NCBI RefSeq assembly: GCF_964204645.1
Contig: NC_134026.1
Span: forward strand, 9,063,450 to 9,127,449
Length of the DNA: 64,000 nucleotides
Source of the DNA: Tubulanus polymorphus
Taxonomy: Eukaryota; Nemertea; Palaeonemertea; Tubulaniformes; Tubulanidae
Reading direction: 5' to 3'
Below, piece by piece: positions 13,601 through 26,400 of the stretch. The notes beneath the pieces were generated by a model. That model was not told the DNA's origin. It searched no databases and worked only from the letters and a program-made list of their open reading frames with translations. Position numbers and translations under genes: made by a program. Every line of letters begins with the position of its first letter. Position 1 is the first letter of the stretch.

Positions 13601-16600
13601 CGGGTCATGCTCCTACCTGTGTTGTATCAGCGACCTGAGTCTGCGAGTACGGATCGTAACCGGCCTGGTTGTAATTGTAATATTGCTGGTTGTTATAGTT
13701 TTGCCAACTGTTGTAATAGTTTTGCTGATTCTGCTGTTGTTGCTGGTAGTAATTCTGATAATACGCCGACTGGTCGTAACTTTGTTGTTGTTGCTGCTGT
13801 TGCGGTTGTTGCTGAGGTCTCGTCGTTCTGAAATGAGCCAACGATAAAGCAGTTCAGAAAATCAACTTCGCATAGTCCATGTATGAATCATGTAATAGAA
13901 ACTAGCTGAAAAAATAATAATCTTAAGTGTATTCTAAGTGCTGATAATATACACAACTGATTTGTCCAGTGATGTCACTAAATACTTCAATACATGTACT
14001 ATTATTAATATAGATATATAGCTAGGGGTAACAATTACCCCTAGCTATATCTCTAATTGTATCTCCCTAGGGAGAAGTAACATCCAAGCTACTACTAGTG
14101 CTAGTGAGTTATCAATCAGGCCAGGTACCTAATAGCTACTGGTCGGAGAGCTAATTATGATAACTGTCTTGCCCAAGGACACTACTTTTCTGTGCAGAGT
14201 TTGAAAGTACAACTACCCAGATATGAATGTCCGACCACTCAAATCTAACTGCTCCTCAAAGCTTTGAAAAGTTGATAGGGAATATCTGATCTTAAAATAA
14301 CCATAATCTGATTACTGACTAGACTGTATTGATAGATATGTTTGCTTCACTGATAAACTGTTTAGGATCAGAATTTATAGAATGCGACGCAAGCCAGTAA
14401 CGGTACCTTTTAGGAGTTGCTAAACTCACTCGGATCGGCTTTCGTCCGACGAGGGAATGTTGCATCTCCAGCAGGGCTCTCTGCTGCTCCATTTCATCTG
14501 TGAATCGCACAAATCCGTAACCTTTACTGCTACCATCTTGATCGAGAACAACTGCAATAGGAAAACAGAACAAACACCTGTTATACCACGCACTTGTAAG
14601 AATTGATTTCCAATTAATCTATTGACCATAAATAACGGCCAGTTTTCACGCATCATGAGATTCATCCATAATAATTCTAATAAACAATTTTTGGTCAATC
14701 TTTTGCTCGATAATTCAATTTCGGATATTGACTTAGTTCAAGAGATATTTTGCAAATGGGATTTGTTTTGCAAGAATCCTTTTTACAGTAATTCCCAGCA
14801 GACTGCTACACTCTACCATACACATGACCCTGATCACCAGGACAGCCACCCTCAGCCAACACAGTTTGTGACCACAATCTACTCACGGTGGAGGTGCGAT
14901 ACCTTACGTACCTTTCGCTGCGTGACATGATGGATATTTTCGGAATGATCCGTATAATATCAAGTCATCGACTTCATCGGACAAATCACCAACAAATAGC
15001 GAAAACTCAGGACTGAAAAATCAAGATACCGGTATTGAGATTAGAAAATTTGAAGTTCGGGTTAGTAAATGGGACAAATCCAACCAGATGTAGCAATTTA
15101 AAGTCAATCTCTCATCGAAATTTGTTGCGCTCACCATGAAATGGAATTCTATTTCCAAAATTAAGAACAATCAAAAAGATATGAGGATGACTTTTTGCAC
15201 TCAGTTTTCATTATCGACAGAAATTCTACTTGTCCAGGAGATCAACAAACTATCAATACACAAGTGAACCTGGTAATAGCATTTTCAGAAAATGTTCGTT
15301 ATAACCGATAGTTTGTTATATCCAGTGTGAAATCAATCAAATTGTGTCACTTCCGAAAAAATTCTCTATTTGTTACATTCGATGAATCGTTGTATCTGAG
15401 TTCGTTGTAACAAGGTTCCACCGTATATCACAATTGATGGGATAACCCGAGCTAAATTGACTCGTGATTTCAGTTTGGCTGCCAAAGACATTGTGGCAAA
15501 GTGTGCCCTCAGGCTATTTGGATAGGGTGTTCGTACTGTGGCAGAAGTCTCGTGATGCCATCTGGTTCCAAACCCTGATGAGAGGGGATACCATCAGTTA
15601 AACAGATCGCAGACTCAGTATATCCGTTATCATTTCTATTCGGTAATTGCACTTACATGAGCAGATGTTCTTTCCCATAACTAGCATGATTCAACTTAAA
15701 ACGCTTAGTCTGTAAATCAAACAACAATAAATAAATGAAATCGCAATCATAGTAATAAATACTGTGGAACGCCCCCACCCCATCCCTGGGGTATTTAACC
15801 CTATTCGTTTCCACAGACAAGTGAATATTTTTTTAATAGAATAAACACCCACAATAATAAAGAAATGCTATTAGCCATTTTCACATACCGCAATATCAAA
15901 TCTGCTTTGCAAACGGCTTCTAGCATTTTAGACGAACTAATGAGTTTTTCTTCATATTTTATATTATTCGTCCCCACATCATCTTCACCCGTCAAGGGAT
16001 TGGAACCCACTACGCTAAAGCTGTTCCCCGAACCCCTTGACCTCACGAGTCGTTGGAGTCGTTACTAGCTGACCAGAATCCAGTCGTACCAATCACAGCG
16101 CTTGTAACAAACCGTCAGTAGACTTCTGTTGCTTTTCCCGTTAAATTGACCAATCAGCGAACGTTTTACCGAACAAGGAAGTATTTCGCAAATCGATATA
16201 TGACGTCACGCGCAACAGCGCCAGTAATGAAATCACGCTTCGTGAGGCCAGGGGGCTGGTGGAAGCGAGTTCGGGAGTGATACCGGACCCCTGGCAAGCG
16301 AGGATGCCCCACATGGGCATTCATTCTCCTCGGAGAGGTAGCTATTGGTTTTGAATCATATAACATTCCTCATTTGTTGTAATATTTTGCTAACGTTATT
16401 AACATTTTTTTCTTTGTTTTAACTAATGCATTAGTACATCAATTATAATTCTTTTACTTCATAAACGTTAGGTGGTAACATTTGTTTACTTACCGAGGAA
16501 GTGCCCGGAATCATTTTCCCATTGAGTTTCAACATAGCTCTGCGGGCTGCCTCTTTATCATCAAACTCAACGAAACAATACCCCTGCGGTAAACTGTAAA

Positions 16601-18953
16601 TTGAGAGAAAAAACATATCTTCACCCTCACCAATTAGCACTCAAGCCGCCCATATCCGCTCTTGCCTATTACTCCTCAATACGCCTGACGCTTTTTTCGT
16701 GTGCTGCACAAAAATTGTTATAGTGGGATTTGAACCCAATACTTATGATTAACTAGACACCAAAGTCCTCAGAATACCATATAGAAATCAACATCATCTT
16801 ATTTGAAATCTTCGAGTATTTGGGCTATAAACATGACAGATCTGAGCATTCACTTCAAATCCAAGTAAGTCTGGGTGAATTTGGGGGTCTAAAAAGACAC
16901 GACTTTGGTATGACTGCAGTGAACTGATATAAATCTCAGTGTGGAGTTAACTAATAAAACCCACAGTTACTTCTGTAAAAACAGTTTATTGCCTTACAGT
17001 TTCAAGGTTCAAACTAAACCTCATCATCAGAGGAACAAAAAATTTTATTCGTTTACGATTTTGGTAGTCCACCTCATCAAATCTTATATCATATGGAAGC
17101 CTTGACTATTTACTACAAAATAACAATAACTTGTAATGCATGAAAACAAACAGCAAATGATCTATTCAGTATCGTCATAAATTTGGATTTTCCCTTGAAT
17201 TTTCTGAGGAGTAATAGACACTTAGTACAGAGTGAAATTCTTGCCTATGGATGCATACAGTATAATGGGAAACATGATTTATTCAATTCAGTCACTTTTC
17301 TTAATTCATCTTTGCGCTAAAGCTGGCTCTTTGGCAATCTTTCAATGGTGTAATATGGATATGAAATAAAATGATTTACTATCGAAACTCCACTGGTCAT
17401 ATGAACACCAATTAGATGTGTGTACTCCAAAAAATTGAGCAAATTATCCCAAAAAGCAGGGGTCAGTTGCCCTTAAGTTGGTTTAAGATAATCGGCGGAT
17501 AAACATCAAAATAACAATTAACTTATAATTGTCACTATGTCATCTATCCGACATCTTTAACCAACTTTCAAGCAACTGCCCGCTGCTTACTGGAAATAGA
17601 ATATCTAGGCTACACATTGCTGTAATCTTTGAAGACATTAAGAACGAAATTCCGTTCATTTTTTTCAGAGATTGCAGAAGAAATATTTCATTTCCGATTC
17701 ACTCAATATACGTACCCGGTAAATTTATTTTTTATTATTTTCGCAGATTTCACGGTCTCTCCACATTCTAAGAATGCTCCGACCACAAACTGTTCATCCA
17801 TGTACGGTTCCAACTGAAAATTGTAACGAAAATAATCACAAAAGGCTACGACTGATTGACAACGCTGCTATCAATCCTGAACGTCCCTGTGGTTGAGACA
17901 TGTTACAGATAGTAGTTATAAGGGACCTTCTCAGGCGCGTTGGAAGCAATTTTTGATTGCTGCGGCCAAATGCCGATTTTGGACAGGTTCTAAATATTGC
18001 CACGGCGAATTTACTTAATTTCTTCAAAAACATGGTATTCAAAGAAAAAGGAAACGTTATTCAGTAAATTATTGTCGCGGCTTTCACCACTGCACTTCCA
18101 ACGCCACTGCTTTTTTGCTGGATCCATCTAGGAGTACTCATTTCTCAGACGGGTTAAGTTCGACTCAAGATTCATGCTGATTGAATCCCTATTTTGCAAT
18201 TATAGAATTTTCCGAGGAGTAAAGCTGATCTACACCACAGGGGCTCGTCACGATAGCTGGGGGTCCAAAATCAAAGATTTGACCGTTTTTTTTCGGGTTT
18301 GAGTCGTGATTTCTCGGGTGTCTCTTATCCGATTACGTCGCGGAAAGTCTCAAACGAAAAAGTAACCTCTTAGGAATGAAACGAAACTGATTTCGTGCGA
18401 ATCGGTCAATGGGTTACGAAGTTATGAGCGATTGAAATGAGACGATCAATTCTTGTATGTCAAAATGTTAGCTCCCTTTTCTTTTTTTATAGGTGGTACC
18501 TAGGATACTGGGTCAAATCCTTGATTTTGGACCCCCAGCTATCTTGACCAGCCCCTGTGGTGTAGATCAGCTTTACTCCTCGGAAAATTCTATAATTGCA
18601 AAATAGGGATTCAATCAGCATGAATCTTGAGTCGAACACATATACATTGTTGCTCATTTACATCAGCACAACAAAGATCTAAACCTTGAGAGCGGGACAT
18701 TGCATCACAATCGGTAAATTCATATTCACATGTTTTAGATAGCAATTATCAATGATTATGAATAAATTTAAGTTTGCATTGAATTGTTGCAGAGAGCCGG
18801 GATGCATATTTATATTTTCATTTCTGTAGTAAATCAACGATGCACCGAGAATGAATTACTCACATCACCCATCCATAATGTGTTCGGAATAAAGGTCTTC
18901 GTTGGCTGCTGTCCAGAAGAAGACGAGTGAGACGAGTAAGACGAATAAGACAT
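10688..18953 (-). CDS. TRNAU1AP: tRNA selenocysteine 1-associated protein 1 (SECp43), two RRMs
   Basis: Ten exons on the minus strand: 18953-18864, 17813-17716, 16593-16494, 15709-15657, 15012-14912, 14551-14407, 13827-13617, 12811-12769, 10896-10838 and 10762-10688. All are in phase and give a complete 324-residue protein. RRM1 (about residues 25-105) contains [15 protein letters not shown] and [12 protein letters not shown]2 (about 115-195) contains [31 protein letters not shown]. These match SECp43, which binds selenocysteine tRNA and helps its Um34 modification and selenoprotein synthesis. Exon 7 (residues 197-266) is a low-complexity Gln/Tyr/Asn-rich tract. The C-terminus is acidic and ends in [18 protein letters not shown], resembling the vertebrate tail. 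The start is the Ser/Tyr-rich [13 protein letters not shown]. Introns hold several dispersed repeats. Confidence 0.96.
10971..11396. mobile_element. Inverted-repeat element with GTCCCCGGAAAA ends
   Basis: Opens with ACAATGTCCCCGGAAAAAAT then TGTCCCAGTC and closes with GACTGGGACATTTTTCCGGG then GACAT. The interior is AT-rich and non-coding. It lies in the last-but-one intron region of TRNAU1AP. No target duplication was established. Confidence 0.6.
14009..14050. repeat. Near-perfect hairpin
   Basis: The arms ATATAGCTAGGGGTAA and TTACCCCTAGCTATAT surround a three-base loop. It abuts a dispersed repeat beginning CCTAGGGAGAAGTAACA (about 14064-14150), whose relative is at about 29206-29300 with shared GGCCAGGTACC. 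It lies in TRNAU1AP intron 6. Confidence 0.7.
15990..16340. repeat. Dispersed 345-bp repeat, copy 1
   Basis: Shares long colinear identity with 57305-57650 in the same orientation. Shared blocks include CCCCGAACCCCTTGACCTCA, ACAGCGCCAGTAATGAAATC and GGCCAGGGGGCTGGTGGAAG. The two copies lie in introns of different genes (TRNAU1AP and PPP1R8). The family is unknown, and no terminal inverted repeat or tail was seen. Confidence 0.8.
18158..18637. mobile_element. Nested palindrome carrying family B ends
   Basis: A 480-bp symmetric structure. Outer 78-bp arms (18158-18235 and 18560-18637) are inverted copies starting GTTCGACTCAAGATTCATGC. Inside them are family B ends, CACAGGGGCTCGTCACGATA at 18236 and its complement ending at 18559. 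The central ~200 bp is unique. The bases flanking the inner ends are inverted rather than direct, so the inner unit is not a simple later insertion. It lies in TRNAU1AP intron 1. Confidence 0.8.
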
Positions 18954-20474
18954 GATTTACAAACGTATTTTATCTACGAAAATCTCTGAGGTATCCCTAT
19001 ACGCAGAAGGTGATGACGTCGCAGGGAATTTCCGAGCAAATTTCTACAAATGAATGGGTTATTAAGTGGTGTAACCGGGTTCTCAGCGGTGTCCTAGGCA
19101 ATAATTCAAGATGGCGGCTATGTAGAGGGCGGTATACGACGATATAGGTGGAAAGAATTTAAGTACTTCGGGCCGACAGTCCGGCCAGTTGCACAGTCTT
19201 GCCTTTAAGACCAGTCACAGTCAAAAACATTCCAAAGACTGATATCTCAGTAGATTCAGAGTTTAAGGCATCGTTCCTTTACTTGCACCGTGTTCCAGTT
19301 TCTACGTCGATCATGATTTCAGATGCCTTAATCTAATGGGAGTTTATCTAAACTCCAATCTTATAGAGTAGTGAAGTGATTCTGAATTAAAAAAGGTTGA
19401 TCTACTCAGGAAATTCACTATTTCAAAACAACTGTGGCTTTTCCAAATTATCATTCTAAAGATTAAGTCCCTGCATTTTTGACAGTGATCATGCTTTACT
19501 ATGCCAAGTAACTGCTCGCCGCATTGCGGGCAATAGGGCTATAATCAGGTAGTACTATAACCGGTTTGCACGCATTTGGATGGGGCCGTTTGGATAAAAC
19601 GAAAGGTTTCTAATCACAGGAACATGTTCAGACATTGATTATTTTACTTTATTAACTAGACTTAAGGCCTTCACATATTTTACTGATATTTTTGAAGAAT
19701 AACAGGACAGACATGCTAATAAATCATACCAAATGATATTTATATACATGTAAATACTTTATTCACTTCCTGGTACATAGTGCATGAGAAATACTTCATA
19801 CTACACAAAAATTAGCATAAAAAGTTTGCATGATACTAGTTTTTGTGTTTGCATAAAGTATTTCTATTTGTATCTATGTAAGTCAAGATTTATTTTTATT
19901 TCTGATTTTATTATGTAGTTTGATAGATTGTAAATTACTTGTTTTCTTTTGCTCAAAATAGAAAATAAAACGGTTTTTGTTGTAAGAAATACCGTCGCTG
20001 CCTTTTATATACCTTCTCAACAGTGAAAGTTGCTCTGGTCAAAAACCAGGATTATTTTACTGGTATTTATAGTTAAGGAATGCAATGCGCACATCAACAA
20101 GACACAACTGGTATCGATATTGCTTATACATAATGTTTTCATTATGAATAATTATCAACAAATTATAATTTTTGATACTTCATATCATACATGCATCGAA
20201 AATGAAATGAAAGGAGAAAACTTGAAAGTTAATGTCATTGTTTTGAATTTCAATATACATGTACATGTATTAACAATTGAACTAGTCTAGCCCAATATTG
20301 AAGACGCAGTGCACATCCACTCAAAAATTCATTATAATCGAAAAGACATGAAAATTCATTCAATAGAAAATAATTAATAATTTATTCAATAACAAAATTA
20401 ACCCCCAATATCTTCATTTGAAACACAAATATAGATGATGTATTAGTGCAAAAAATATATGAGAAGGGTTTGTC
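18954..20474. other. TRNAU1AP promoter and Shisa-like 3' flank
   Basis: The first ~200 bp upstream of the TRNAU1AP ATG contains GTGATGACGTC (CRE-like core TGACGTC) and CAAGATGGCGGC (YY1-like core ATGGCGGC). These are motif readings only. The 18955-19040 part is duplicated at about 31792-31808 plus 45627-45710. An imperfect hairpin lies at about 19785-19872. No further exon seen. Confidence 0.5.
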
Positions 20475-23400
20475 TTATTGCTCGGCCACTACTTCGCCCT
20501 GGTGAGAATCTCGCTGCGCTTCACTGTTCATCGATTCGCTGCTAGGTGGCGGTAACGGAAATTGCGAAGAATCATTTACGATATCCGGAAGCGGTTGCGG
20601 AGTAACGACTTCGCCGTATGATGGCGGCGAAGGTTCCGATGCGTCCGCAGGCGAATACCTCATGGGAGTGGTGATCTTGCAGGATATGGCCGTCGCGTAG
20701 TCTGGTGGCGCACCGGGCAACCAGTCAGGAACGTCATCCGATTGAGGCCCATAAACTCCACCAGGCGCGAATAAATTTGCGTATGAGTATGGTGGTGCAG
20801 TCTCTTCTGGTTCGCTGTTACTCTCCTCTCGATTTAATGCTGAAGAAGATAAATAAGCACCGTTAATCGGATTTATCGCCCCGACAGTATTAATATGTAC
20901 ATCAGGGGTGGATCTAACCTAGGTTTTAGAGTACTGCTCAGCTGCAGAAAATAGAAATTTTTGGATTTCTAGCGCTCTGCGATGCAATCTTGGCACACTT
21001 GGGCCATCAAATCTATCCTTCTATGCAGGGGCGGATCCAGACCGTATTAGCCATATTGCCCAATACGGTCTAGAATTTTCAAGTGCCCTTCAAAATTTCA
21101 CCGGCAATATTTTTGACAGCATTATTTCAGAGACCGCTAATTCCATGTCCGGAATCCGGGCATAATTATAAAATTAATCGGTATATACTGCTGCTGAGAA
21201 AGTGAGGAGAGATAATCATATTTGATATTAGGCCTTTAATCATGATAAATTAAAAAGGGCACTTTCCTTTTTCAAGGGGCACTCATGCTTTAGATGAGGG
21301 CACCTTGTCCTTGCCTTTTCAGGGAGGGCTAAAGGGGCATCCGTACTTTAGAACAGGGCACTATACGCGGAGAATGTTGAAGAAAAGGGCACTTTGCCTT
21401 TTCAAGGGGCACGCTCAGGCTTTAATTCGCGGTGAATGCTGAAGAAAAAGGCACTTTTTTGCCTAATTTTTTAAATTTCAGGGGCAATTTTGGTTTGGAA
21501 TACGGCACACGACATACGGATAAATGTGAAGACAAGCAATTTTTGCCGATTGTTAACAATGAAGGGGCACTTAGCCGTATTCTGTATAATTGTTAAGGGG
21601 CACTACTTTTAAAGATTATAGGGGCACTAGGGAAAATATTTAAAAAAAAACAATGCCGGTGTTTTTCATGGGTGTCTTCTGTGAAATTCATTGTTGATCT
21701 TGAAGTTGGCGACAACCATTCTTTCATGGGTTCGCCAGCTTCATTTTTTATCCGCATCTGTTGATATCTTGTCTTGGATTCGTTTATTCTGGATTGCTCT
21801 GCTAGTCTCTAGAAGCCCTCTAAAAGCCTTTAAATGGTACCATATTTTCAAAATTTTCCGGGGGTGACCAGACCCCCCACCAAGGACTTCGTGCCTTCGG
21901 CGCTCGCACTGACCTGGATACTAGGTGTGCCCTAAGATCAGAAAGGTGCCCTTAAATTTCCTTCCAATACTGTCTACCCATCCTCCTGGATCCGCCCCTG
22001 CTATGCACCCACAAAATATGGCATAAACAAATAACTAGGGGTCCAGGGACACCATGCCCACTTGGGAAGTGGTTTCCGATGCTCAACAATCTAACAATTT
22101 CAATATTCAACGCCCCCTGGTGACCATATACAAAAACCAATGACCTTGAGACTCACCACAATCATAGAACCTGTCAGCAGCTACGAATGTACTTGATTGT
22201 GATAACAAAATATACCTCGTTATCAATTTAATATGGAAATACTAAGTAATTCTACTATTCAAAGCCCCCTAGTGACCATATGCAAAACCCAATGACCTTG
22301 AAACTCAACACAATCATAGAACATGTCATAAACTACAACTTTGCAATTGATCATGGTAACAAAATATGCCTAAGTACCAATCTAATAAGAAAATACTAAG
22401 TTATTCTACTATTCAACACCCCCTGGTGACCATATAGAATTACTAATTTCCTTAAAACTCACCACAATCATGTCATGAGCTACAACTTTGCAATTGATTG
22501 TGGTTACAAAATATGCTTAGGTATCAATTAAGTGGGCTAAAAACACACAGTCAGATCTGTAAAAACAGATGGTTTTTGTTCCTCTGACGATGAGGCTTAG
22601 TTAAAGCCCTAAAACTGTAAGGAAAATTATCTGTTTTTACAGATCTAACTTTGGGTTTTTATTTTTTAACTCTACACTGAGAAGACTGATATCAGTTAAT
22701 TGCAGTCAAAATATGGCATTTAGACGAAAAATTGTTGGTTAAAGAATCAGGAAGTTTATTATTTTCGATTAATTAAATTGGTCATTTAAGCGGTAGTAGC
22801 GGTAGGCTGGATACACCTCTGTACATTGTAAACAAAAGAATGATCAACAGTCAAGCTCTCTTAGGTCGTCGTAGTATGGATAATGCATCATTATGTTGAC
22901 AACTTATCCAAATGTCTACTTACGCCTAGTAAATAGAATCAGAAATACAAATTGGTACTCAAAAATAGAGATGACTCCAGCGATGCGATTTATCTGATGA
23001 CAACCTAAATGAGTTCCACTGTACTGTATAATTACATAGTCGAATGTAAGCCGTATGTTCAAATATCGTTGTTTTACCTTGTTCAGTGAGCATATGACGG
23101 CGTTTTATGGTTAAAACACATACGCAAAGGAGGATCACTACAAACGACGAAATACCGGGCGCTATGTATAACCATGATTGTATGCCCACGCCTTTGTCTT
23201 CCTCACTAAAACGGAATTTTAGAAACGAATTTGCATTAGGTTGACAAACAAGAGGCCCATGGGCCTTGAAGCATTGGTAGATTATACTGTGGTATTAAGT
23301 GGTTATAATGTTTTACATCTGCCGGGAAATCTTCTATGACGATGTTGATTGGGAGGACCACAGACTTAAAGGTCTATTTGTCTAGTACGATTTTATTCCT

Positions 23401-26400
23401 GAAAATGAATTTATTTTCTGCCGAACGATTTAGCCTAGGCTATTTGTACTGTTAAACCTCATTAATGCGATTCTGTTAAAAAGACGAAACTAGTTTATTC
23501 TGATGTTTTCCATCATGTCCCAGCCAAGATATTTATATCAATCAAGATTTGGATACAAAAACCCATTTTTACGCATGAACTGTTAGGCCCCACTGAATAA
23601 TGAAAACAAAAACAGAACGATTTTTCTGAATGCAATTGCAAGACCCTCTGATCTCAGAGCTCCAAGCTCTGATGCATGTACGCATGCAAAACCTTGCAGA
23701 GAGCGATGCCGCCGTGTGTTTCGCTGAGGCGGCTGATGATTGTTTGTTTGTCTTTTTGTTTGTTTGGCTTTACGTACGTCGTTTGGATCTTGGATTCCCA
23801 AGACTATTCCTATTGGATTGTTCATTTAACCTCACAACGGTACGGCATTTGAAGTGTTGCCCGCACACTGTTCGCAGCCAGCAGGACTCGAACCTACTTG
23901 TCACTCAGCATTGATAGTGGATTCAACAGCACCACGCCTTATCTCACCGAGCTACCGAGGCCACTCGATTCAATTCCAAAAAACTACAGCAGCGGCAAAT
24001 AACCATCGCAATATTGCAATTTACGACAAACAACGCGTAAATTCAATCACTGTTGTTTAACGCATGGAAAAGATAATAAAAGGTATTTTTTTCCGGCGCG
24101 CATTACAAAGCGAATCTCTGCCGAGTGCGTAAGAGGGTGCTACCGCCTTATGAGTGCGCAGCAGGCGGGTAGGGCATCCTAAAGTGAAAACTTATATTAG
24201 AATATAGCCGAATCGAATTTTGCAATGTCAGTCAACTGATTGATGATACAACATGGTTGTTCTCGGCGTACTTAACAATGATATTTTCCTCCAATAAACA
24301 ACTCTGGTAAAATTGAATAAAATGATCTATCTTTATTGGTGATATCGTATCATGGTGGTAGCCTACCGTTTACCGTTTCGTGTCATCATGAAATGGTTTT
24401 AACTTTAGTAAAGGCGTTCTGGCACGATCACATACGGGTTTCAGTCACGAGTAGGCTGCTGTTCCACTGCTCTAGAAATACGTATTCTGACGCTGAGAAT
24501 TAATCCCAAATAATCCCATGGATACAGATAGTTGGAATAACAGTGATATCCAAACACTGTGATATCTATAAACCGGAGGTACATAATTTTATGTTTTTCT
24601 ATTCAAAAGAGGCTGTTCCCCATTCTTTACTGACAATGTCAATGCGGACATATCGCTACGCGATTGTTTAACCCGATCTCATCTACCAGATAATGAACGA
24701 GAAAAATGCGATCGAATAACTTTTTGGACCATTAAATCAGAAATCTGGCGACGCTATGTTGTGGGGAATAATTGAAACATTTTTTTTAGTAATTTTCAGC
24801 TGTTTCTAATGTTTTACGTAAACGGAGTGACAATTTGAAGTTACTATGAAAATGAGAAGAGTCGGCGCTATTTTTTCTTACTACTATTTCCGATCCATTT
24901 TACTAGCATTGGCATGACGTCATAGACGTCAACCAATGCTAAAAAGACCTGCATTCATCAATGTCTAAAAAACGGAAATGCCAAGGCAAATAGTACGTTG
25001 AATTTTAGAAGGATGTAATGATATGGAACCATTCATTTATTATCTACGCATTAAATTCCAATTTGAAGAAAAAAACGTTTATTGTTACCTTTGAAATTAA
25101 CTTGTTCGTTTCAAGTGTTTTCAGCTTCAAACAGACAAATATTGCGTAGATTCAGGGTAGTGCTAAGTATCATAGGTAATTATTAGTATTTAATTAGCCT
25201 ATCTGAGACTTGCTGTTTCGTTAATTAGTGGTCTTATATAATAGACATATAGGTCTACATACAATATATCGTTAAACCCCCTCCCCACCAACATTTGTAC
25301 GTAATAAATGAATGGTCTGTCGCTATTCTAAATATTTGAGAAATTTTTTAGATCATTTCCGTATGAAAAAAAAATTGTTAAGTGTCACTGATTCTTGTTA
25401 TTGGAATCAATCATTCTAAATATGCATCTTCAGACAAATGATAAAGATTCTTATTCGTAAATAACATCTAAAATTAAAGTCTTTCCCTGCGATTAAGAAT
25501 AATTCCAGAAATGGTGCGCCAGCAAATTTATAAATATACGAGTCAAGGGTTCACCAATGGTATGAATCGTACGGATAATATTTGTTATCAAAATATAGGC
25601 CTACATCAATTGCGGGACTTTATTTAGTCTACAAACTGAGGAAATATGAGTCAACCGATATCATTGGAACTATTTAATTTGATCCATAATGATCAGTGAA
25701 TTATTTGAAAAAATCTTTGCTTTATTAGGTTTAACATACCATGCATCAGTATTGTAATGTATATTTTGCTGATTTATGTTATCGCGATCGTCGCAACAAT
25801 ATTTGAACATGCCATATCCGCAACAAAACCACTTACAGTCGAAACCGTTGATCTTACGTCCCTGCTTACAATATGGATTGCAGCGTTTATATAGAACATC
25901 AGCTGGGCATACCAGTAATTCGTCTACTGTAAAATAGATATAAAATCATTAGTAACTCTGTCCGACTATACTATGATTTGTATTTTGAAATTCTATTCAG
26001 CTTCTTTGCTTGCCAGGGTTTGGTTGCTGCCTGCCGAGCTCACGCCAACAAAACCCTGGCCACAAACCCTTCATTGGTCTATCACATCACCCAAAATTTA
26101 TTGGGCGGACAGGTTGCCGCTTAGCGGCCCCCAGCCAATGTGTTAAGCCAATCTATGATATTCATCCTGTTTACGTATGAGAAATCCAGATAAAAGACAT
26201 CATATTTTGCATAAATCTTTGTACATGTGGACCATTAATAATATCCAGTTTTAAGTGTATTTTCCATGTATTCTCGAGAGGATAGTAATTCATTTAACTT
26301 TTAAGATACCTTTTTTGTTTATGTGTTCCGGTACTGCTAACGTTTCATTCGCGCAACAATTTCTAGAACCATGTTCTCCATAACAGCAATGTTGCAGGTA

